A DNA stretch of 54,311 bases from Parvularculaceae bacterium (GTDB lineage: Bacteria; Pseudomonadota; Alphaproteobacteria; Caulobacterales; Parvularculaceae): assembly GCA_021776435.1 (NCBI GenBank), contig JAJFFW010000053.1:1-54311 (forward strand), written 5' to 3'. Position 1 is the first letter of the stretch; every line of letters begins with the position of its first letter. This document shows positions 25,597 to 33,231 of the stretch, in pieces. Position numbers and translations under genes: made by a program. The notes below the pieces were generated by a model that saw nothing but the letters and a program-made list of their open reading frames with translations, made no database searches and had not been told where the DNA came from.

Positions 25597-26196
25597 ATGA
25601 GCATCTATTTTATTAACAAGTTGATAGTGGCCTTTGTCGTCGCCCTTTCGATTTTTACAGCCGTGCGCTTCGTCGGCGAGCAATTTTTTCCAGACAAACC
25701 AATTGGCGAATTCGCCTATGTTGTCGACATATCGACATCAGCAGATATCGTTTCTGACTCAGATATTGAATCGCCTTCCTCTTCGAATGACGTTTCCCCC
25801 ACTAACACCACAACCGTCTCTGCCATCTCCTCCCCCCAGAGCTTTGGCGATCTGATTAGGCAAAGCGACGCCTCAGCCGGCGAGAAGCAAACCGCAATTT
25901 GCAGAGCGTGTCATAGCTTTATCAAAGGGGGGCCAACGATGTTGGGCCCCAATCTCTGGGATATCGTCGGTCGAGATAAAGCCAGCATGGCTGGTTATAC
26001 ATACTCCCCTGCTTTTCAAGCATTATCGGGCGCATGGACATTCGACGATCTTGATACATTTCTCGAAAACCCCGGCCAGTATGCGACTGGAACAAAAATG
26101 TCGTATGCTGGTGTAAAAAATGATGCGGATCGTGCTGCGCTAATTGCTTTTTTGCGCCTTCAAGCCGATGCACCTTCGCCCTTGCCAAACAATTGA
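25597..26196 (+). CDS. Membrane-anchored monoheme cytochrome c (CycM/c552-like)
   Basis: This is 199 residues: an anchor helix (about 7-27), a Ser/Asp/Thr-rich linker (about 45-90), then a class I cytochrome c domain with heme site CRACH (102-106), GPNLWDIVGR and the axial methionine M168 in GTKMSYAGV. It resembles the CycM-type cytochromes that carry electrons between the bc1 complex and an oxidase. Here it could also link the quinol pool to the multiheme system. It lies 92 bases after ccmE, probably a separate or loosely linked unit, and is convergent with nrdG. Confidence 0.9.
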   Translation: MSIYFINKLIVAFVVALSIFTAVRFVGEQFFPDKPIGEFAYVVDISTSADIVSDSDIESPSSSNDVSPTNTTTVSAISSPQSFGDLIRQSDASAGEKQTAICRACHSFIKGGPTMLGPNLWDIVGRDKASMAGYTYSPAFQALSGAWTFDDLDTFLENPGQYATGTKMSYAGVKNDADRAALIAFLRLQADAPSPLPNN

Positions 26197-26222
26197 TTTC
26201 CGACTGTTACTCAACCCGCCCT

Positions 26223-26978
26223 TCAGTGGATAATTGGCGCGGCATTTCCCTCATCTTCAGCGTAATCGCGAACATCAAAAAACGGAAATGTAGCCCGCAG
26301 GCGTTTCATCAAGTGGCGATCTGCCAAAACACCGTCATCTGAATAAAAGCGCTCAGCATCATCTGCATTGTTATTTCTTGCGCGCTGTATAATAAATTTC
26401 TCGACTCCCAATACCGGCAATGTTGCACAAGCCCATTCAACCGCAGCCCGGCCTATCGACGGCCCGTAAAGTGTCATGCGTGTTTCATAATCCACACCCG
26501 AGCGAATGAGCCGCGCGAGAGAATCATGGACGGCCCGCCCTGCACTCGCTGCGCCAACCTCGCCATATCCCCAAAACGGGGCTTTAACATCGAATGCAAC
26601 CCAGTCCAGCAATGGCAGACACGCATCCAAACGTTTTGGAGAAATGCCAGACGTATGCAACGCCGTCTCAAACCCCATCGCCTTTACATCTTGAAGGGCT
26701 TCGGGCAAACGACGCTGCATCAATGGTTCACCGCCGCTAAACACCACCGCATCCAATAATCCTCGGCGTTGGTGTAAAAACGCTTTGATCTCATCCCATG
26801 CCATCAAGGCTTGACCGGTACGGACAGATTGCAAATGCGCATTGTGGCAATAAGGGCATTTCAATGGACAGCCCTGGCTGAAGAGAACTGCGGATAATTT
26901 GCCGGGGAAATCTACGCTGGAAAAGCGCGCCATCCCTCCGAAACGCAGCCGACGCGCATTTGCACTTATTTCATTCAT
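26223..26978 (-). CDS. nrdG: Anaerobic ribonucleotide reductase activating protein (radical SAM)
   Basis: This is 251 residues. The radical-SAM cluster motif C37-x3-C41-x2-C44 (GCPLKCPYCHN) is followed by the GGE motif VVFSGGEPLMQ. The enzyme cleaves S-adenosylmethionine to install the glycyl radical on NrdD. It overlaps nrdD by ATGA (26975-26978), so the two are coupled. It is longer than the E. coli NrdG (about 154 residues) and belongs to the longer group found with ATP-cone NrdD proteins. Confidence 0.93.
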   Translation of the reverse strand: MNEISANARRLRFGGMARFSSVDFPGKLSAVLFSQGCPLKCPYCHNAHLQSVRTGQALMAWDEIKAFLHQRRGLLDAVVFSGGEPLMQRRLPEALQDVKAMGFETALHTSGISPKRLDACLPLLDWVAFDVKAPFWGYGEVGAASAGRAVHDSLARLIRSGVDYETRMTLYGPSIGRAAVEWACATLPVLGVEKFIIQRARNNNADDAERFYSDDGVLADRHLMKRLRATFPFFDVRDYAEDEGNAAPIIH

Positions 26979-29158
26979 CCCTGGGCGCCGACAAGAACCG
27001 ACTCGGTGAAATGCAACCGCTCTTTATGTTCACTTTGCTTGCCCGCATTAAAGGCTATGACCGGGCGATGATAGCCCATAACCCGCGTCCACACTTCACA
27101 AACTTGACGCTGAGTCTCCTTATTATTTTCAACGGATTCTTGGTCGCATTTTGGACAAAATTCCTGCTCTCCGGTTAAATAGCCGTGGGTTGGGCAAATC
27201 GAGAATGTTGGCGTGACAGTAACATAGGGCAGCTTAAAAAGGCTCAAAGAACGCCGCACGAGATTTTTGCACGCTTCAACGCTAGAGAGTTTCTCGCCCA
27301 TATAGAGATGGAGTACTGTGCCGCCAGTATATTTGGTCTGCAACTCATCTTGCAACGCGAGCGCTTCAAATGGGTCATCAGTATACCCCACCGGTAATTG
27401 GGATGAGTTTGTATAATAAGGCGCTTCTGGCGTCCCTGCCTGAATAATGCCGGGGAACCGTTTTTGATCTTCTCTGGCAAAACGGTAAGTCGCACCTTCC
27501 GCAGGAGTGGCCTCAAGATTATACATATGACCAGTCTCTTCTTGAATTTCCCGCATTCGTGTCCTGGCATGATCCAACAAACGCCGCGCCTGCTCCCGAC
27601 CGGATAGAGTCGTAATGTTATCGGCGCCATTCGTGAAGTTACGAATCAGCTCGTTCACTCCATTAACGCCGATCGTCGAAAAATGATTTCGAAATGTTCC
27701 AAGATACCGTTTTGTGAAGGGGTAAAGCCCCTGCTCCATAAAACGCTGTATTTGCTTGCGCTTGAGTTCAAGGCTCGTACTTGCAAGATCGATGAGTTTA
27801 TCGAATGTCTCAAAGAGGGCTTTTTCATTACCCTTAAATTCATAACCCAGGCGCGCGCAGTTAATCGTAACAACACCGATCGAACCGGTTTGTTCTGCTG
27901 ATCCAAAGAGCCCGTTTCCCCGCATTAATAGTTCGCGCAAGTCTAATTGAAGCCTGCAACACATCGATCGCACCTGCCCCGGTTTCATATCCGAGTTGAT
28001 AAAATTCTGAAAATACGGCAGTCCATATTTCGCGGTCATTTCGAAAAGACGTTCCGCATTCTCATCATCCCAACAAAATTCGCGGGTTATATTATAGGTT
28101 GGAATTGGGAAGGTGAAGACACGGCCTTTGGCGTCTCCCGCCATCATGACCTCAATGAATGCACGATTGATGATCGCCATTTCTTCAGTCAGGTCACCAT
28201 ACACGAAATCGCATGCCTCTTCGCCGATTAATGGAGTCTCATTTGATAGGTCTTCCGGACACGTCCAATCGAATGTCAAGTTCGTAAATGGCGTCTGAGT
28301 CCCCCAACGCGACGGGGCGTTCAGGTTAAAAATGAATTCTTGTATCATTTGTCGTACGGCTGAATATTCAAGGCCGTCCCTTCGAACGAAAGGAGCGAGA
28401 TAGGTATCGAACGAACTTAAGGCCTGGGCGCCTGCCCACTCATTTTGCACGGTTCCTAAAAAGTTGACGATTTGCCCCAATGCGCTAGAAAAATGGCGAG
28501 GCGGCGCCGCTTCGATTTTTCCCGGAACGCCATTGAACCCTTCAGCTAATAGGGTTCGTAGCGACCAACCCGCACAATACCCTGCCAGTAAATCGAGGTC
28601 GTGAATGTGTAACGCACCGTCACGATGCGCGTCGCCAACCTCCCGCGGATAAACCTTATCTAACCAATAATTCGCTGCAAGTTTTCCTGACGTATTGAGA
28701 ATCAGCCCGCCCAGAGAATAGCCTTGATTAGCATTAGCCTTCACACGCCAATCTGCACGGTCAATATATTCATCAATAGAAGACTGAACATCGATTAACG
28801 TTCGCCGGTCCTCTCGCGCACTCGTTCTCTTCACGCGATAAGCGATATAACGACGCGCCGATTCTACGAAATCCGCCTCCAGGAGCGCTTTCTCTACACA
28901 GTCTTGAATCTGCTCAATGGTTGGCGTGTCACTTCCACCTGCCCCGATGTTCAATTCAGCAAGTTTGGAAAGTGAGATCGCCGTCGCTTGATCAATTTCA
29001 CCGCTCGCTGCACCAGCTTTCTCGATCGCACGTTCTATGCGTTCCCGATTGTATGGAGCGACGACACCATTCCGCTTAATGACAAATTTCGGGAGAGTCA
29101 TCACTTGCTCTCCCCTAGACTGTAAATACGCTGTGTCGATCACTGCTTTCTGCTCCAT
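26975..29158 (-). CDS. nrdD: Anaerobic (class III) ribonucleoside-triphosphate reductase
   Basis: This is 727 residues from ATG 29158, which has GGAGG six bases upstream; a longer frame is not supported. An N-terminal ATP-cone (KFVIKRNGVVAPYNRERIERAI) gives allosteric control. The catalytic domain holds the RSMCCRLQLDL and GSIGVVTINCARLGY segments with active-site cysteines. The C-terminus has the zinc site CPTHG...CPKC and the glycyl radical loop RVMGYH (G about 695). It makes deoxynucleotides without oxygen. NrdR-type boxes and an FNR-type promoter precede it, so anaerobic growth is real in this organism. Confidence 0.95.
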   Translation of the reverse strand: MEQKAVIDTAYLQSRGEQVMTLPKFVIKRNGVVAPYNRERIERAIEKAGAASGEIDQATAISLSKLAELNIGAGGSDTPTIEQIQDCVEKALLEADFVESARRYIAYRVKRTSAREDRRTLIDVQSSIDEYIDRADWRVKANANQGYSLGGLILNTSGKLAANYWLDKVYPREVGDAHRDGALHIHDLDLLAGYCAGWSLRTLLAEGFNGVPGKIEAAPPRHFSSALGQIVNFLGTVQNEWAGAQALSSFDTYLAPFVRRDGLEYSAVRQMIQEFIFNLNAPSRWGTQTPFTNLTFDWTCPEDLSNETPLIGEEACDFVYGDLTEEMAIINRAFIEVMMAGDAKGRVFTFPIPTYNITREFCWDDENAERLFEMTAKYGLPYFQNFINSDMKPGQVRSMCCRLQLDLRELLMRGNGLFGSAEQTGSIGVVTINCARLGYEFKGNEKALFETFDKLIDLASTSLELKRKQIQRFMEQGLYPFTKRYLGTFRNHFSTIGVNGVNELIRNFTNGADNITTLSGREQARRLLDHARTRMREIQEETGHMYNLEATPAEGATYRFAREDQKRFPGIIQAGTPEAPYYTNSSQLPVGYTDDPFEALALQDELQTKYTGGTVLHLYMGEKLSSVEACKNLVRRSLSLFKLPYVTVTPTFSICPTHGYLTGEQEFCPKCDQESVENNKETQRQVCEVWTRVMGYHRPVIAFNAGKQSEHKERLHFTESVLVGAQG

Positions 29159-29252
29159 GATTTCCTCCAATATTGACTGGTTACCGAACTTGCAACGCAA
29201 TCGCGCCACGTCCTTGTTTTTCTAAATTCATGAGAAAGCAATTTGCACACAC

Positions 29253-29268
29253 ACACAACATATAGTTT
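29253..29268 (-). promoter_or_regulatory. NrdR box 1 upstream of nrdD
   Basis: ACACAACATATAGTTT agrees with the palindromic NrdR consensus (acaCwAtATaTwGtgt) at 14 of 16 positions. It lies about 95 bases upstream of the nrdD start. A second box begins exactly 31 bases away, the three-turn spacing usual for NrdR pairs. Confidence 0.65.
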
Positions 29269-29283
29269 TCACGGCGCTTTGAC

Positions 29284-29299
29284 GCACCATATGTTGGTT
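29284..29299 (-). promoter_or_regulatory. NrdR box 2 upstream of nrdD
   Basis: GCACCATATGTTGGTT matches the NrdR consensus less well (about 11 of 16) but keeps the C-x-ATAT-x-T-x-G core. Its start is 31 bases from that of box 1, so the two would lie on the same face of the helix. Confidence 0.5.
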
Positions 29300-29401
29300 T
29301 ACGGATTGTTTTGAACAAAAGAAGTCCCTGACGGGTTTTGCTTTCCGTCGAGACCAATCATAAATATGGCGCACATTATTCCGTGCACTGGCTTTTTGTC
29401 A

Positions 29402-29421
29402 TCAATTCGCTATCGAATTGA
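29402..29421. repeat. Perfect palindrome in the nrdD leader
   Basis: TCAATTCG-CTAT-CGAATTGA has 8-bp arms and a 4-base spacer. It lies between the predicted FNR-type promoter and the NrdR boxes. It could be an operator or an RNA hairpin in a long leader. No T-run follows. Confidence 0.4.
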
Positions 29422-29462
29422 GATAGACTCATACATCCGCCCCATCGCGGGACGAATTTCGT

Positions 29463-29504
29463 AATGTACATCAATCTAAAAAGATTAACTTTGATCTAGA
29501 TCTA
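29463..29504 (-). promoter_or_regulatory. FNR-type promoter for nrdD-nrdG
   Basis: TTGATCTAGATCTA (29491-29504) matches the FNR site TTGAT-N4-ATCAA at 9 of 10 arm positions. With its centre at -41.5 the start would be near 29456, and TACATT (read on the minus strand, 29468-29463) falls at -12 to -7. The leader would be about 300 bases and would include the NrdR boxes downstream of the start. The rest of the 29159-29551 gap holds no gene. Confidence 0.5.
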
Positions 29505-29551
29505 AAAACCGTCTGAAAATGTCACCAAACGGTTTTCAAGGGATCGGAGAG

Positions 29552-30313
29552 TCACTTCCCCCAACCCCTTTCCAGAAGGCGAGACTCGACGTCAGGAGCC
29601 AGCACGTCGCCATCAATCAAACTATCGATATAGTCCTCAAGGGCGGAATTCGCTCCCGCAGCGGGCGAAAACGAACCGCTGGATAAAATGGGGGAATCAG
29701 CCACGGCTATCTTAACTCTCCAGACCGCCTCTTCACGGCAAGCGACCGCATGGATACCCACCACCTCATTTTTGCCAGAAAATTCACGACAATACGCACC
29801 CTCAACTGAGCGGAAACTCAAAATTGGCGTGACCTGAGTGCGGCCTATCGTCACGGAATCACCACTCACGCCGGAGTCGATAACGGTGAAAAGAGGGTCC
29901 GACGCGTCAATTAGGCCGGCAAACTGCAGCGCATCGCCTCGAGAAAGGTTTGGTACGAGACCGTAGCCAAGCCCGATACCAACGAGCAGCGCGATGGATG
30001 CGGCGAGCGGTGTCGACCAAGCAGGCGCGTGAGGCATCCGAGTGATTTTTTTCAAGAATGGAATCACCGAAGCCGACGGCTTCCCATCGTCTTTATCGCT
30101 CTCATCCCCTAACAAAGCCATGACACTATAAGGCATTGGCGCGCCATCAATAGCACTATAGGCGTTCCTTATGGTTTCATCAGCTTCTTTCAGAGACTCA
30201 AGGTTTTTCTTCAACTTGGGGTCAGAGTCGATGATACGCCCAAATTCGGCCGCTTCCTCAACAGAGAGTTCTCCGTCGAGATAGGTCGATAATTTCTCAT
30301 CAATATTTGTCAC
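29552..30313 (-). CDS. Membrane anti-sigma factor
   Basis: This is 253 residues. The N-terminal cytoplasmic part starts NIDEKLSTYLDGELSVEEAAEF, the usual anti-sigma domain opening, but without the HxxxCxxC zinc motif. One transmembrane helix (about 99-118) leads to a periplasmic domain with two cysteines (YCREF and ACREE) that could form a disulfide. It follows the ECF sigma gene with a 1-base gap. It presumably holds the sigma factor at the membrane until a periplasmic signal releases it. Confidence 0.85.
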   Translation of the reverse strand: MTNIDEKLSTYLDGELSVEEAAEFGRIIDSDPKLKKNLESLKEADETIRNAYSAIDGAPMPYSVMALLGDESDKDDGKPSASVIPFLKKITRMPHAPAWSTPLAASIALLVGIGLGYGLVPNLSRGDALQFAGLIDASDPLFTVIDSGVSGDSVTIGRTQVTPILSFRSVEGAYCREFSGKNEVVGIHAVACREEAVWRVKIAVADSPILSSGSFSPAAGANSALEDYIDSLIDGDVLAPDVESRLLERGWGK

Positions 30314-30314
30314 A

Positions 30315-30836
30315 TCAACCTCCGATCGCCGTCGTACTTGTTTTTGGTTGGCTCACCATGTCAGCAACGGCACGACGTGCGCGTGCTAGCCGACTCATCA
30401 CCGTTCCTATTGGAATTTCAAGGATTTCCGCTGCATCCTTATATGAATACCCCTCCATAGCGATGAGCGAGAGAACCGTCCGTTGATCATCCGGTAACTG
30501 ATCCATCGCTGCGTTCACCTGGTTTAGCGCAATACGGCTCAGCGCTGCTCTTTCCCCGTCAAAACGCGCCACTTTATCGAGCTCTTCAGGGTCGGTCTGA
30601 GGCCCACGAACTCGTTGAGCTCTGATTTCATCTATCCAGATATTTTTGCACACTCGAAACATCCATCTTGTCAGGTCAGCGTCCTCCGGAACGCCTTTGG
30701 ACAGCAAGCGCTCGACCGTAGATTGCATAAGATCGTCCGCGGCATGCGCCGCTCCAGTTAACGCATAGGAGAAGCGGCGCAGCTTGGGCAGACGCACCAC
30801 AATTTCCTCACGCAACTTCAACGCCTGCTTGTCCAT
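30315..30836 (-). CDS. ECF-type RNA polymerase sigma factor
   Basis: This is 173 residues. Region 2 includes FSYALTGAAHAADDLMQSTVERLL and WMFRVCKNIWIDEIRA. Region 4 includes QLPDDQRTVLSLIAMEGYSYKDAAEILEIPIGTVMSRLARAR, with the helix-turn-helix that reads the -35 element. It is divergent from the acidic subtilase (30966-32933). A GGAAT-N16-CGTC motif lies directly upstream; a start there would leave a leader of only about 5 bases, so either translation is nearly leaderless or the ATG at 30836 is not always used. Confidence 0.93.
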   Translation of the reverse strand: MDKQALKLREEIVVRLPKLRRFSYALTGAAHAADDLMQSTVERLLSKGVPEDADLTRWMFRVCKNIWIDEIRAQRVRGPQTDPEELDKVARFDGERAALSRIALNQVNAAMDQLPDDQRTVLSLIAMEGYSYKDAAEILEIPIGTVMSRLARARRAVADMVSQPKTSTTAIGG

Positions 30837-30846
30837 TCTCTTACTT

Positions 30847-30871
30847 GACGTTTCTCTGACAGATTTATTCC
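30847..30871 (-). promoter_or_regulatory. Candidate ECF promoter, sigma-gene direction
   Basis: GGAAT (30871-30867), 16-base spacer, CGTC (30850-30847), read on the minus strand. The layout is that of ECF promoters (GGAAC/T, about 16 bases, CGT). An identical layout faces the other way at 30880-30904, which supports autoregulation by the adjacent sigma factor. Confidence 0.5.
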
Positions 30872-30879
30872 TACAATTT

Positions 30880-30904
30880 GGAATATTTACATCCCATGGA
30901 CGTT
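30880..30904 (+). promoter_or_regulatory. Candidate ECF promoter for the acidic subtilase
   Basis: GGAAT (30880-30884), 16-base spacer, CGTT (30901-30904). Transcription would start near 30910, about 55 bases ahead of the subtilase ATG. It shares motif and spacer length with the divergent site at 30847-30871. Confidence 0.55.
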
Positions 30905-30965
30905 ATATCTGTATAGAATGAGCATCTAGCCGCAAATTCAACCATACGTATCGAATGCAGCTTTT

Positions 30966-32933
30966 ATGGTAAATAAACCCTTAGTTCCCCATCGCTTCAG
31001 GCTTCTCGCTGTGATCTGCGCGGTTCTCCTGTATTTCTGCGCATTCGGTGGGAAACCCTATGATCTCTTTATCTCCGCAGCCTATGCGGCGCCAGGATCT
31101 GGCAGCGAGGGAACTCCGGAAGATGATATCGAGGAAGATATCGAAGACGATATTATCGATGATCTGGAAGACAGAGTTGAAGACACCGTCACCGATGACC
31201 TTGAGGACGAGGTAGAGGCAGCAATCGAAGACCAAGTCGAGGACGCGGTTGAGGACCAAGTCGAGGACGCGGTTGAGGACCAAGTTGAGGCCGAGGTCGA
31301 AGACCAAGTTGAGGCCGAGGTCGAAGACCAAGTTGAGGCCGAGGTCGAGGACCAAGTTGAGGCCGAGGTCGAGGACCAAGTTGAGGCCGAGGTCGAAGAC
31401 CAAGTCGAAGACGAGGTTGCTAACTCCGTTGAGGACGATGTTGAGGACAAAATTCTCGACAAAAGCGGCCCTGGTAACGGCAGAATCGAAGATGATGTTG
31501 ATGAAGACGTTGAGGGTCGATTCGATGAAGATCGCTCCGACACGTATGAACCGGAAGATGAGACCACCGAAGAAGAAAGTGGTCGCAATCGCGGGCGAAA
31601 CCGCGGTTCAAGCAACGCGGAAGATGACAGTGAAGAAGAGTCCGAGTCCAGCAATTCCGGTAGCGGATCATCGTCAAATGACTCTGAAGAACAAGGTGAT
31701 TCTGAGAACGACGAAAACAATGAGGATAACAGTGGCCGCGGCAGCAATAATAGCGGAAAAAATGAAGAAGAAGATGATGATGATGATGAAAACGAGAACG
31801 ACAGCTCTAATGGAACAGCACCATCACCAGAATCTGCCGTCGAAAGATTCGAGCTCGGTTTTGATGATGAAGGTAATCCCGTTCGTCGCAACGAATGGCT
31901 GCTCCTTCTAGAACCGGACTCTCTCGAAGCCCTTTCCACCAAGGGCTATATCGCCAAACACATAGAAGATCTCGGGGGGTTGGGACTTGTTCTGGCGCGC
32001 GTTGAACCCCCTGAGCATCGCAACCTTAAACAGACCGCTCAGGAAATTAAAGCCGTCGCGCCAAACGCCTTTATCGATTATAATCATCTCTACGCGACTG
32101 AATCTGGTGACGTCCACTCGGGCGTTGATGGCGGCTTAGAGCTAAATGCCTTTGAGGAATTCCACCTACCCAATCACGGCGCAGACAAAACCATAGGTCT
32201 GATCGACACTCGTGTAGATATTACACATCCGGCTCTTTCCAACGCATCGATCAAAATGGCTGATTTTGTACCGTACACCAATGCTCAGCCCATCGAGCAC
32301 GGTAGTGCTGTTGCATCCATCCTTGTGGGAAGCGACAGTGACTATCACGGTATTGCCCCCAAGGCGAAAATTCTCGCGGCTTCTGTGTTTTTTGAATCCC
32401 CCGCCGGAACCGCCACCGCGACTACAGCCAGCTTGGTGGCGGCGCTCGATTGGCTGACCAACGCCAACGTTCATATCGTGAATATGAGCCTAGCGGGACC
32501 GCCAAATGATGTTCTTGAGGCGGCGATCCACCGAGCAAAGGAACGTAATGTCACCATCATCGCCGCTGTCGGAAATGACGGCCCCTTTGCTGATCCGCGT
32601 TACCCGGCGGCCTATCCGGATGTGGTGGCGGTGACAGCTGTCAATGCGAAGAAAAAAATCTACCGCCTCGCTAATCGAGGTGATCACATTGACTTCGCGG
32701 CGCCGGGCGTCGACGTCGTTACAGCAGCGCAGAGTGGTCGCTATAGTGTGCGTTCAGGAACTTCATTCGCCTCACCTTTTGTAGCCGCCATGCTGGCTCA
32801 AGCCTGCGATCCTGTCCTCGGGCTTTCAGAGTCAAAACTGGAGCAATTCAAGAAGAATGCGGAGGACCTGGGCGCACCGGGTCATGATCCGGTTTACGGC
32901 GATGGTTATTTCCACATGATTGAGCAAAATTGA
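30966..32933 (+). CDS. Secreted subtilisin-like (S8) serine protease with acidic repeat N-terminus
   Basis: This is 655 residues. A long signal peptide ends near AYA-AP. Residues about 45-300 are extremely acidic and low in complexity: eight tandem EDQVEAEV-like octads (about 87-151), then Glu/Asp/Ser/Asn-rich stretches. The C-terminal half is an S8 peptidase with catalytic D414 (LIDTRVD), H445 (HGSAVASILVG) and S600 (GTSFASPFVAA). The acidic region may act as pro-region, calcium-binding spacer or cell-wall tether. The gene is divergent from an ECF sigma/anti-sigma pair, with a matching promoter motif, so it is probably a regulon member. Start RBS is weak. Confidence 0.92.
   Translation: MVNKPLVPHRFRLLAVICAVLLYFCAFGGKPYDLFISAAYAAPGSGSEGTPEDDIEEDIEDDIIDDLEDRVEDTVTDDLEDEVEAAIEDQVEDAVEDQVEDAVEDQVEAEVEDQVEAEVEDQVEAEVEDQVEAEVEDQVEAEVEDQVEDEVANSVEDDVEDKILDKSGPGNGRIEDDVDEDVEGRFDEDRSDTYEPEDETTEEESGRNRGRNRGSSNAEDDSEEESESSNSGSGSSSNDSEEQGDSENDENNEDNSGRGSNNSGKNEEEDDDDDENENDSSNGTAPSPESAVERFELGFDDEGNPVRRNEWLLLLEPDSLEALSTKGYIAKHIEDLGGLGLVLARVEPPEHRNLKQTAQEIKAVAPNAFIDYNHLYATESGDVHSGVDGGLELNAFEEFHLPNHGADKTIGLIDTRVDITHPALSNASIKMADFVPYTNAQPIEHGSAVASILVGSDSDYHGIAPKAKILAASVFFESPAGTATATTASLVAALDWLTNANVHIVNMSLAGPPNDVLEAAIHRAKERNVTIIAAVGNDGPFADPRYPAAYPDVVAVTAVNAKKKIYRLANRGDHIDFAAPGVDVVTAAQSGRYSVRSGTSFASPFVAAMLAQACDPVLGLSESKLEQFKKNAEDLGAPGHDPVYGDGYFHMIEQN
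31226..31418 (+). repeat. In-frame 24-bp tandem repeats (8 units)
   Basis: Eight 24-base units based on GAGGACCAAGTTGAGGCC plus GAGGTC encode the EDQVEAEV octads of the subtilase. Units 3-7 are nearly identical in DNA, which points to recent expansion; copy number should vary between strains without breaking the frame. Confidence 0.85.
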
Positions 32934-32997
32934 AGCGCCGTGGGATCGCTTTCCTTGCAGAAGTTAAAGTTATCAGACCAATCTTCTGGTTTTATCC

Positions 32998-33014
32998 GTT
33001 GATCAAATATCAAC
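32998..33014 (+). promoter_or_regulatory. FNR-like inverted repeat upstream of the second CRP/FNR regulator
   Basis: GTTGAT-CAAAT-ATCAAC has perfect 6-bp arms but a 5-base spacer, one longer than the canonical FNR site. It lies about 220 bases ahead of the regulator at 33232-33969. The remainder of 32934-33231 is AT-rich with no gene. Confidence 0.35.
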
Positions 33015-33231
33015 AAAAATTATTCTCTCCACGGCATTTTCAAAAATATTTTAATTGCTTTATTTAGATCAGTGCGATTTCATAAACTCTCTTCATTACA
33101 AGACGTAGCCAATTAACCACGTGTACTTATGAACTATATAAGAGAGAAAAAGAGAGTCTGAAACGGGCTAAAAGGGTCGCATCAGATAAGATGTCTGAAA
33201 AGAACAAAGAGGATGGCAAAAAGAGGTCACC

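Noticed and set aside
31082-31942. Long minus-strand Ser/Thr-rich open frame (286 codons)
   Set aside because: It is the antisense shadow of the acidic repeats of the subtilase: GAG/GAC codons read backwards give Ser/Leu codons. It has no start signal of its own.
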